Shown here piece by piece: positions 1 to 5,948 of a DNA stretch of 7,446 bases (positions are counted from its first letter, which is position 1; the number at the start of each line of letters is the position of its first letter). The position numbers and the translations under genes were made by a program. Source of the DNA: Dethiosulfovibrio sp. (GTDB lineage Bacteria > Synergistota > Synergistia > Synergistales > Dethiosulfovibrionaceae); contig JAQUTB010000070.1 of assembly GCA_028709985.1 (NCBI GenBank), forward strand, positions 1-7,446, in the 5' to 3' direction. The notes beneath the pieces were generated by a model. It was not told where the DNA came from. It searched no databases and worked only from the letters and a program-made list of their open reading frames with translations.

Positions 1-20
1 TTTTAAACAACTGAAGAGAA

Positions 21-27
21 CCTCCTC
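21..27 (-). promoter_or_regulatory. Possible ribosome binding site of a gene leaving the left edge on minus
   Basis: Read on minus, positions 27-21 are GAGGAGG, a near-perfect Shine-Dalgarno sequence. A TTG lies 10 nt further on (10-8) and stays open to the window edge (TTG TTT AAA). This may be the start of a divergent gene outside the window. Only three codons are visible, so this is weak. The rest of 1-148 shows no other feature apart from the ribosome site of the plus-strand gene at 149. Confidence 0.25.
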
Positions 28-148
28 GATGAGCCTTTGAATGGATCGGTCACATGACCTCAAGTGCGATTTTATCACAGTCCTACATCGTAAGAGCGCG
101 ATAGAGTGATATAGTTATCGTTGTTCGAGATCGAAAGGATGGTAATAG

Positions 149-1033
149 ATGGAACTGTACTCTGACTGCGTAAACTGTGTGATAAAAAACGTCCTTCAAT
201 GCGCAAGAGAGATAGGGGTTAAAGAGAGGGATATGGTAAGGCTCGTCGGGCAAATATGTCGGGACCTGGGCCCTGAGATATCACAGACGTCCTGCTCCCC
301 CATACTGACCGAGATCGCCTATAACGCCCTGATGGGGATCTCCGGCCTCGCCGACCCGTTTGAGAAGGAGAAGAGAGCTATGGACGAGGCTATGATCCTG
401 CTGGAGGAGGGCTTCTTTGAGCTATCGTCGTCGAGGGAGGATCCAATAGAGGGCGCCCTTATTCTCTCCGGAGTAGCCAACCTGATGGACCTAGGGGCGT
501 TCAAGACGGTGGATCCCGAAGAGGTCGGCAGGATAATGGAGAGAGAGCTTGAGCTCCGACGGCTTCCCAGGCCACAGTACGCCGCCTTTTTAGACCTTAT
601 AGATCGGAATGGAGAATTATTGATCCTTGGGGATAACTGCGGAGAGATAGTGCTGGACAAGGTTGTTATCCGTCAGATGAGGCGAAGGTGGCCCAACCTG
701 TCCGTTACCTACGGGGTCAGAGGCAAACCGACCCTCAACGATGCCACGGAGGTCGAGGCCAAGAGGGTGGGGATGGACGACGTCGCGACTGTGGCATCGA
801 CCGGAGTCGGAACACCTGGTTTCGTGAGGGATATGGCGTCCCCTGAGTTCAAGTCCCTGTACGAAAGGGCCCCGGTCATCCTGGCGAAGGGGGTTGGAAA
901 CTTCGAGGCGGCGGAGTTCGGCGACGAGAGACTGTTCCATTTGTTCATAATAAAGTGCAATACCCTCTCCGATCTATTCAAAAGGCCGGAGAGGGATCTG
1001 GTTTTTATGTCAGGACGAGGCTCTCTGCTTTAG
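149..1033 (+). CDS. DUF89 / ARMT1-like damage-control phosphatase family protein
   Basis: A 294-residue protein of the DUF89 (ARMT1-like, archaeal AF1104-type) family. Members are metal-dependent phosphatases thought to clear damaged or surplus sugar- and cofactor-phosphates in the cytoplasm; the substrate here cannot be read from sequence. Visible motifs are an N-terminal Cys pair (C7, C10), DNCGE at 162-166 (usually DNAGE), RGKPTLNDAT at 191-200, AKGVGNFE at 246-253 and IIKCN at 267-271. These Asp/Asn residues form the metal and phosphate site in the family. Length is normal for the short prokaryotic branch. The ATG is preceded by an AAAGGATGG ribosome site about 9 nt upstream. It has no signal peptide or membrane segment. 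It stands alone, convergent with the beta-helix gene, with a near-palindromic element just after its stop. Family call is firm; substrate unknown. Confidence 0.9.
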   Translation: MELYSDCVNCVIKNVLQCAREIGVKERDMVRLVGQICRDLGPEISQTSCSPILTEIAYNALMGISGLADPFEKEKRAMDEAMILLEEGFFELSSSREDPIEGALILSGVANLMDLGAFKTVDPEEVGRIMERELELRRLPRPQYAAFLDLIDRNGELLILGDNCGEIVLDKVVIRQMRRRWPNLSVTYGVRGKPTLNDATEVEAKRVGMDDVATVASTGVGTPGFVRDMASPEFKSLYERAPVILAKGVGNFEAAEFGDERLFHLFIIKCNTLSDLFKRPERDLVFMSGRGSLL

Positions 1034-1039
1034 TGGAAC

Positions 1040-1158
1040 CTCTAAAAACGCTGACCCTCGGAGAGGGTCGTTCCGTCAAAGCTCATTCGAGCCCGTATTT
1101 TCGACATGCCGCAGACGGAACGACCTCTCCGAGGGGACTCTAAAGTAAGTTTTTAGAG
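1040..1158. repeat. 119-bp near-palindromic (MITE- or hairpin-like) intergenic element
   Basis: Outer arms are a perfect 10-bp inverted pair: CTCTAAAAAC at 1040-1049 and GTTTTTAGAG at 1149-1158. Inner arms of about 22 bp (1055-1077 and 1114-1136) are also complementary, differing by one missing base. The left inner arm is itself a perfect small hairpin, GACCCTC-GGA-GAGGGTC (1053-1069), so the DNA could form one long or two short structures. The spacer 1078-1113 has no clear gene. No convincing target-site duplication is visible. The element starts 7 nt after the upstream stop and covers the stop codon of the beta-helix gene. It may be a non-autonomous mobile element, or a two-way transcription barrier between convergent genes; a clean U-run directly after the stem is missing, so a classical terminator is less likely. 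Confidence 0.7.
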
Positions 1159-3467
1159 ATGCCCCTTATAAAGAGCGTCAAGGGAAGCAACAACAGTGCG
1201 GAGCCTATTCCCATGCCTGCCACAGAACAGCCACCACCTGAGGAGGGGGCTGGCTCGGTGGTCATCTGGGATGTTTCGGACCATTCGGCCCAACCTGAAT
1301 TCTCAAGCAGAGGGCGTACCCTGACATAATAATTAGTCCCATATGTCAGCTTTCCAGCCGGCACCTTAAGGGACAAAGTCTCGGATTGTGCTTCCGCATC
1401 GGGAAGTACCTCCTTGCCCTGAAGAGCGGAGTCAAAGACTATGTCGTTGAAATCCTTATCCCTGGCTATCTGCCAGCGCACGTCCTTAATTTTATCCCCA
1501 GAAGGCACCTTTATCCTAGCGGTAAGGATCGGGGCGAGGGGGTCAGCACCGGAAAAATCGGGGGAGATAGGATCAGCAACTACCGGGCCTGGAACGACCG
1601 GGTCAGGAGTAACCGGATCGGGAGTCACGGGCTCAGGGGTCACTGGCTCGGGGGTTACTGGTCCTGGAACCACAGGGACCTCTGGGACAAGCTCAAATGC
1701 TCCCATATCGACGCCATCTCCCTGGGGTCTTGAGACTCCTCTCTGATCCGCCGAGGGAACTGTTACAGGAAGGCCCTCCCAGCTTTTACCGGACCATATG
1801 ACGTCTCCGGAGATAAAATCAGCCGAAAGAATTTCCCCGACCCTCCAACCTTTATCCATAGCGGAGCTGCCACCGGAGATAGCGCACGTGGCGGAGAACC
1901 CCCCGTTATCACCGGCCTCTTTAAGCTTAGGATCCGATACGGATATATCCGACGATACGACGTTCAATCCCCCCTCTACGTCACCGGCCTGGACAACAGA
2001 AAAATACAGAGCAGGGGAGGAATCACCATCGTTGAAGATCTCTCCTCCACGGTTATCCCAGAAGACGGAGTTCAGAACAACGGGATTGCTTCCTTGCCCT
2101 ATAGCGCAGGATACGCTGCTGGAGCAGCTGGTGCTGTACATTCCACCGCCCTTTTTGCTGGCAAAATTGCCCTTCACGGTGCAATTTATGAAAAGGGGGT
2201 CGCTGTTGACTCTGTTATATATGGCCCCACCGTTTTTTGCCCTGTTCTCTACGAAGGTACAGTTCGTCACGACTGGGCTGCTCTTGGCGTTGTATAGAGC
2301 ACCACCGGATCCTTTGTCGTCGTCATCGATATCGGCGCTGACTAAGTTGCCGATAAAGGTTGTGTCGACTATGGAGAGGTCTGTTCCGGTGTTGTATATA
2401 GCCCCTCCCTCTATGACCGTGAAGTTGCCACGGAAGAGGCTTTGGGAGATCTTACCATCGCTTCCGACGCTCTCGTTTCTGAGGGCTCCTGCGTTATGGT
2501 GCGTGTGGTTGTCCTCAAAGACGCATCTCTCTATGAGTGGAGTACAACGTTGGTTATACAATGCTCCCCCACCTGCACCAGCCTCATTGCGACGAAAGAC
2601 GCAGCCCGTCAGGACAGGATTTCCTCTCCCGTTATAGACCGCGCCACCGTTGCCTAGGCAGTCTTTAGGGACGGAGGAGCCGGTTCCGGTTCTGTTGTCC
2701 TCAAAAGTGCAAGAGATAATCACCGGGTCGCTTTGGACGTTGGCCATGGCTCCCCCGTGCATATTGGCACCCGCCCTGTTCCAGGCAAACAAAGAGTCGA
2801 TTATCTCCGGAGCACCTTTTTGGTTCAGCATGGCTCCACCCATTCCGGCAGCCCTGTTTCCCCAAAAGACGCATTTGGACACCCTGATCCTCGAATCCAC
2901 GTTTGCCATACCGCCGCCGTTTCTACCGCTACCTCCTGTAACAAAAAAGCCGTCTAGGATAGCAGTTTGAATTCCCTTGGTGGAGACCACAGTCGTGCTG
3001 TTTATGCCGACTATGCCGTCGGCGCTGGAGATAACTCCCCTGTCATCGCTGATATCGTCGAGATAGAGATCCCCCGTAAGGACTGTTACGTTTTCGCGCC
3101 AATTTCTCTCGTTCAGGTTGTCCTCTATTCCGGTGAAGCCACCGTAAAGGGACACTCCCTCTGGAATGGTGAAGCTCAGGGCCTTGTCCGCTGATGCCAC
3201 TTCTGACGGGACCGACGGACGATACACTCCCTTTGACACAAAAAACACATCTCCCGACTGAGCAGCCCTCAGGCTTTCCCCAAACTGCGACTCGTTCAGG
3301 GAGCTCCCCCAGGAGGATCCGTCTCCGCCTGAGGAGTTGTTTTTATCGACCCTGAACACCGCTCCATCGGCCGGCCTTAACCCCGACAGGAATACGACAA
3401 AGGCACAAAGGCACACATATTTTTTCACAAAAAACCTTAATCTACCGAACACATCATCACACCTCAT
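1140..3467 (-). CDS. Secreted parallel beta-helix protein with choice-of-anchor Q domain and Synergist-CTERM sorting signal
   Basis: A cell-surface or exported protein with no enzyme signature. From the ATG: a basic-hydrophobic signal peptide (1-36, ending ADGA), then a right-handed beta-helix with ten GGA(M/L/V/I)YN-type rungs at about 185-445. A choice-of-anchor Q region follows at about 510-592, with DNGGFSAT, DQRGVSRPQG and DMGAFEL. Next come a V-T-P-E/D-P linker (599-628), an Fn3-like domain (about 640-735) and a C-terminal GGGC (744-747) plus a hydrophobic segment and Arg. The last part matches the Synergist-CTERM signal, presumed to be processed and anchored by a dedicated sorting system. 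The annotated ATG lacks well-spaced ribosome binding. GTG at 3452-3450 (codon 6) sits 7 nt after GAGGTG and is the likelier start (770 residues). The final residues SKNLL come from the inverted-repeat element. It follows the small rhodanese gene by 47 nt and is probably co-transcribed. Confidence 0.88.
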   Translation of the reverse strand: MRCDDVFGRLRFFVKKYVCLCAFVVFLSGLRPADGAVFRVDKNNSSGGDGSSWGSSLNESQFGESLRAAQSGDVFFVSKGVYRPSVPSEVASADKALSFTIPEGVSLYGGFTGIEDNLNERNWRENVTVLTGDLYLDDISDDRGVISSADGIVGINSTTVVSTKGIQTAILDGFFVTGGSGRNGGGMANVDSRIRVSKCVFWGNRAAGMGGAMLNQKGAPEIIDSLFAWNRAGANMHGGAMANVQSDPVIISCTFEDNRTGTGSSVPKDCLGNGGAVYNGRGNPVLTGCVFRRNEAGAGGGALYNQRCTPLIERCVFEDNHTHHNAGALRNESVGSDGKISQSLFRGNFTVIEGGAIYNTGTDLSIVDTTFIGNLVSADIDDDDKGSGGALYNAKSSPVVTNCTFVENRAKNGGAIYNRVNSDPLFINCTVKGNFASKKGGGMYSTSCSSSVSCAIGQGSNPVVLNSVFWDNRGGEIFNDGDSSPALYFSVVQAGDVEGGLNVVSSDISVSDPKLKEAGDNGGFSATCAISGGSSAMDKGWRVGEILSADFISGDVIWSGKSWEGLPVTVPSADQRGVSRPQGDGVDMGAFELVPEVPVVPGPVTPEPVTPEPVTPDPVTPDPVVPGPVVADPISPDFSGADPLAPILTARIKVPSGDKIKDVRWQIARDKDFNDIVFDSALQGKEVLPDAEAQSETLSLKVPAGKLTYGTNYYVRVRPLLENSGWAEWSETSQMTTEPAPSSGGGCSVAGMGIGSALLLLPLTLFIRGISKNLL
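1584..1673 (-). repeat. 15-bp coding tandem repeat (V-T-P-E/D-P linker)
   Basis: About six degenerate 15-bp units encode residues 599-628 of the beta-helix protein (VVPGP, VTPEP twice, VTPDP twice, VVPGP). Such Pro-rich repeats act as stiff spacers between an exposed domain and the anchor. Unit number is likely to vary between strains by slippage. Confidence 0.8.
2130..2921 (-). repeat. Degenerate beta-helix rung repeats within the CDS
   Basis: Codons 183-446 contain ten irregularly spaced copies of the rung GG(A/G)-hydrophobic-(Y/A/L)N. Most are followed by a P-hydrophobic strand, a Cys/Ser-Val/Thr-Phe turn and (D/G/E)N. Spacing is roughly 24-36 residues. The pattern is the polymorphic-outer-membrane-protein-like arrangement of a parallel beta-helix. 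DNA identity between rungs is low, so these are old protein repeats rather than recent duplications. Confidence 0.75.
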
Positions 3468-3514
3468 CTTCCACCAAAATAAATGGAATCCATATGGACC
3501 CCATTTTAAAACGA

Positions 3515-3952
3515 CTATTTCGTAACCGGTTCTATGAGGTTGGACGGGTCTTTCTGCCAGTCGATGATGCCCCCCTCGTAGTTCTTCACCGACTCGTAGC
3601 CCATCTTCACCATCTTTTTAGCGATGGTATTGCTCCTTTTCCCGCTGTTACAGTATGTGATCACAGTGACATCCTTGGTTAGACCCATGGAGTCGAGCTG
3701 CTCCTGGGTCATAGAGTCAAACTCATCGTCAAAGACGTTGATCGCCCCAGGGATGTGCCCTCCCTTGACTCCCTCTTTAGGGGACTCTCCGTTGAAATTC
3801 TCCGGGGATCTGACGTCCACCAGGACGAATCCTGCCTTGCCAAGGTGCTCCTTGACGTAGGCCTGATCGACAATCTCGACCGAGGCAGCGAAAGCGACGG
3901 AGGTACAGAGGACTACCATGATGGATAGAGCTAAACACTTCAGATTTCTCAC
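3515..3952 (-). CDS. Exported single-domain rhodanese-like sulfurtransferase (Cys active site)
   Basis: A 145-residue protein with an N-terminal signal peptide (1-22, ending VAFA) and one rhodanese domain. Key residues are LVDVRSPENF at 44-53, GGHIPGAINV at 64-73, active-site Cys101 in TYCNSGKRS, and NYEGGIIDW at 124-132. Rhodaneses carry sulfane sulfur as a persulfide on this Cys, so this one probably acts in the periplasm on thiosulfate or polysulfide-derived sulfur; donor and acceptor are unknown. The start is GTG (3952-3950), with AGGAG 10 nt upstream and a strong sigma70-type promoter further up. The beta-helix gene follows after 47 nt with no evident terminator. Its active-site loop is the Cys counterpart of the UGA-containing rhodanese 1 kb away, which makes it useful for comparison. 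Confidence 0.92.
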   Translation of the reverse strand: MRNLKCLALSIMVVLCTSVAFAASVEIVDQAYVKEHLGKAGFVLVDVRSPENFNGESPKEGVKGGHIPGAINVFDDEFDSMTQEQLDSMGLTKDVTVITYCNSGKRSNTIAKKMVKMGYESVKNYEGGIIDWQKDPSNLIEPVTK

Positions 3953-3995
3953 GAAAAAACCACTCCTTAGCGTTATGTTTTTTATTACTCACAGG

Positions 3996-4024
3996 ATTGT
4001 ATTCCTTGCATCCCCTTACGTCAA
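3996..4024 (-). promoter_or_regulatory. Sigma70-type promoter of the rhodanese / beta-helix unit
   Basis: On minus, TTGACG (4024-4019) and TACAAT (4001-3996) are separated by exactly 17 nt, each one mismatch from consensus. It points to the GTG start at 3952, giving a leader of roughly 35-40 nt that contains the AGGAG ribosome site. It is the best promoter match I found in the window. Confidence 0.75.
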
Positions 4025-4081
4025 GGGTAGGTTTTCCCCTGGAACAGCCTAAAACGACTGTACGATATTCGTCATTGAAGG

Positions 4082-4087
4082 TATAAT
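4082..4087 (+). promoter_or_regulatory. Candidate -10 element for the TVP38-family gene
   Basis: A perfect TATAAT lies about 93 nt before the GTG start at 4180. The matching -35 position (TGTACG at 4059-4064, 17-nt spacing) is poor, so an activator or another sigma factor may be needed. The remainder of the divergent region 3953-4179 shows no further clear site. Confidence 0.45.
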
Positions 4088-4179
4088 CTTCATTCTAAGA
4101 TGTAATTTATTCGACGTAGGTGGAAAATATTCCCTTACGCGATATGGCGCTAGCTAAAAATAACGTGAGGTGATCGTCT

Positions 4180-4899
4180 GTGGGAAGGTTTTTTAACAGG
4201 TCTTTTCTGTTGAAGGTTTGTCTGCCGGTGGGATTGATCGCAGGAGTGATGGCATTCAAGCCATCGAGGGATTGGGTAAAACAGGTCTTTTTGATGTTTC
4301 AGCTTTTGGACGTAAACCTGATAAGGGGGTATATCCTGTCCTTCGGCATATGGGCCCCTGTGATGTCATTTATCCTCATGGTCTTTCAGTCGGTGATAGC
4401 CCCTCTCCCGGCGTTTTTGATAACCTTCGCCAACGCAGGGCTCTTCGGGTGGTGGAAGGGGGCCATACTTTCCTGGTCCAGCGCCATGGCAGGGGCAGCC
4501 CTATGTTTTTTTATCGCAAAATGGTACGGAAGAAAGCCGGTTGAGCGCCTGACATCCAAGGCGGGACTTGAGGTAGTGGACCGCTTCTTCAACCGTTACG
4601 GCAACTATGCGGTTTTAGTCGCAAGGCTACTCCCCTTCGTGTCCTTCGATATAGTTAGCTACGGCGCCGGGCTGACCTCTATGAGATTCTGGCCATTTTT
4701 TCTGGCAACAGGACTGGGACAGCTGCCGGCGACGATAGTCTATTCCTACGTGGGAGGGATGTTGACCGAGGGGACGAGAAAATTCGTCCTGGGCCTTTCC
4801 CTGCTTTTCGTTTTAACCGCATTGGTCGCGCTGTGGAAAAAGATATATAGGGATCGCAGAGAGCCGGAAAGCTGCGCCGATCTTCCCTCAGGGAAATGA
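4180..4899 (+). CDS. TVP38/TMEM64 family (VTT-domain) inner-membrane protein
   Basis: A 239-residue integral membrane protein of the TVP38/TMEM64 (SNARE-associated, DedA-related) family, including E. coli YdjX and YdjZ. The biochemical role is poorly known; relatives are linked to lipid or small-molecule movement across membranes. Hydrophobic segments lie near 10-26, 57-88, 92-115, 143-166, 170-192 and 202-219. Family signatures are PLPAFLITFANAGLFGWWKG (76-94), FFNRYGNYAVLVARLLP (136-152), and a VSYGAGLT motif (159-166) followed by FATGLGQLPATIVY-like residues. The GTG start (4180) is chosen because GAGGTG lies 7 nt upstream and the membrane segment begins soon after. It is divergent from the Cys-rhodanese operon, and its stop is only 6 bp from the stop of the convergent UGA-containing rhodanese. 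Such proteins often sit beside rhodanese genes, as in the E. coli ydjX-ynjE region. Confidence 0.9.
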   Translation: MGRFFNRSFLLKVCLPVGLIAGVMAFKPSRDWVKQVFLMFQLLDVNLIRGYILSFGIWAPVMSFILMVFQSVIAPLPAFLITFANAGLFGWWKGAILSWSSAMAGAALCFFIAKWYGRKPVERLTSKAGLEVVDRFFNRYGNYAVLVARLLPFVSFDIVSYGAGLTSMRFWPFFLATGLGQLPATIVYSYVGGMLTEGTRKFVLGLSLLFVLTALVALWKKIYRDRREPESCADLPSGK

Positions 4900-4905
4900 C
4901 CGAGG

Positions 4906-5832
4906 CTAATTTTCCATGGGCATGTCCTCGTTTCCGCCCCACTCGTATATGGATCCCTCGTAGTTTCTGACTCGCTCAAAGCCGACGGCCCTGAGGACCG
5001 AGGTTACATACCCCGATCTTATGCCCATCGTTCAGTAGAGCGTGAAGGAATCCTGAGGTGTCAGAGCAAACCTATCCTTCATGATAGATCTGATCTCCTC
5101 AGGCAACCTGGGGCTGCCGTCTTCGTTCAGTATATCCAGCCACAACATCCATTTTGCCCCGGCGATGTGGCCTCCTCTGGGCTCTCCGGCGTTGGTGCTG
5201 CCGTCGAACTCCTTTTTCGTCCTGGTATCTATGAGCAGCTCCACGCCGAGGGATTCATGCACCTGGTCCATAGTTGCGTACCATGACCGATCGTACTCGT
5301 GGAGCGTCAGGGTCCCCTCGTCGGAGGGGGATGGCTTGGTGACCTCCCTAGTCAGCTCGTATCCCAACGAACTGTAGAGTGGCAGTCCACCGTAGAGGAG
5401 CCTTACGTTTTTCATGCCTGCCATCCTGAGCTGCCAGAAGTTGCGCCCGTCCGCCCCTGGTCCCTTGAACATGTCGGAGTAGAGCACGACGATAGAGTCG
5501 TCGTTGATGCCGAGCTCCCTCAGTTTGGGGCCAAGCTCTTCGATAGGCAGAGACGTCCCCCACCCCGGGTCACCGGGCCTTCCCACCGTTTTGGAGAAGA
5601 AATGGAATCCGACGTGAACCGCCCCAGGGATGTGTCCCTTGCCGTAGACCTTGGGGTTGTTCCCGTCCAGAAGCACTAACTTGGGATCCCCCAGCATAGA
5701 GTGAAGCTTCTGAGGCGTTATGAAGTACTCGGGATGGAGAAAACCGGAGAGATCCGGTTCATCGCCCCAAGCTGTCGCCGATATGGCGAGCACGAACATG
5801 GCAAGCCACGTTCGGATCAAAGCACGTTTCAT
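4906..5832 (-). CDS. Exported tandem-domain rhodanese, probable selenoprotein (UGA = Sec267 at the active site)
   Basis: Predicted 308-residue thiosulfate sulfurtransferase-type protein, with a signal peptide (1-23, ending TAWG). The N-terminal rhodanese domain (about 33-160) has LLDGNN at 54-59 and GHIPGAVHV, but Asp120 sits where the Cys would be, so it is non-catalytic, as usual for tandem rhodaneses. The C-terminal domain (about 185-305) has LIDTR at 200-204 and GGHIAGA at 220-226. TGA (5034-5032) then falls at the catalytic position in LY-U-TMGIRS. The frame runs on for 41 codons, including RNYEGSIYEW, to TAG at 4908-4906, 6 bp from the convergent gene. Conventional callers would end the gene at 5032. 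A SECIS-like hairpin follows the UGA. The ATG start has GGGAG 9 nt upstream. TGA is an ordinary stop in neighbouring genes, so the code is not globally changed. A nonsense mutation is the alternative but would have to hit precisely this codon. Confidence 0.85.
4996..5018 (-). promoter_or_regulatory. Putative bacterial SECIS hairpin downstream of the UGA
   Basis: On the minus-strand mRNA a 9-bp stem begins 13 nt after the UGA. GAUCGGGGU (5018-5010) pairs with ACCUCGGUC (5004-4996) through seven Watson-Crick and two G-U pairs, closing loop AUGUA. The loop starts 22 nt after the UGA, inside the usual bacterial range. The loop has a G, but in third place rather than the first two places typical of the E. 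coli-type consensus, so SelB recognition is not certain. Confidence 0.6.
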
Positions 5833-5859
5833 TTAAAATAACTCCCTTCATATTGATAT

Positions 5860-5913
5860 ACAATTGCAGCACGATCCCTACAAAAGGGAATTATACACAC
5901 TATAACTCATTGC
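5860..5913 (-). promoter_or_regulatory. Divergent promoter region, probable start site for the Sec-rhodanese gene
   Basis: The 116-bp gap 5833-5948 separates two divergent genes. On minus, TATAAT is at 5896-5891, with a weak -35 (TAGTCG, 17-nt spacing). Another weak pair, TTGTAG with TATATC at 17 nt, lies closer to the gene. On plus, TATAAC at 5900-5905 could serve the Fe-S protein gene but has no good -35. The short palindrome TCCCT-ACAAA-AGGGA lies between them. Confidence 0.4.
5875..5889. promoter_or_regulatory. Short inverted repeat, possible operator
   Basis: TCCCT (5875-5879) and AGGGA (5885-5889) form a perfect 5-bp inverted repeat around ACAAA, centred in a divergent promoter region. 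A regulator site for one or both genes is possible. At this length chance occurrence is also plausible. Confidence 0.25.
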
Positions 5914-5948
5914 GACTAGAGTCGTGGATTTCATTGGGGGCGATCTAA

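Noticed and set aside
617..981. Minus-strand open frames inside the DUF89 gene
   Set aside because: Shadow frames of a strongly conserved protein; no independent signals.
1584..1673. Tandem repeats as a CRISPR array
   Set aside because: Units are 15 bp, directly adjacent, without spacers, in frame, and encode a V-T-P-E/D-P protein linker.
1798..2637. Long plus-strand open frame of 279 codons antisense to the beta-helix gene
   Set aside because: Its composition (repeated APP and LP runs) mirrors the GGA-YN rung codons on the other strand, and it lacks a ribosome site and recognisable domains.
4882..4896. TTCCC-TCA-GGGAA inverted repeat as a terminator of the TVP38-family gene
   Set aside because: Only a 5-bp stem, inside the coding end, with no U-run after it.
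5032..5034. TGA as a genuine stop or nonsense mutation, making the tandem rhodanese a pseudogene
   Set aside because: It falls exactly on the catalytic Cys codon, the next 41 codons keep rhodanese motifs, a SECIS-like stem follows, and the frame closes 6 bp from the convergent gene. It remains the main alternative if Sec machinery is absent.
5299..5679. Plus-strand open frame antisense to the tandem rhodanese
   Set aside because: The opposite strand carries a clear rhodanese with motifs; this frame has no motif or ribosome site.
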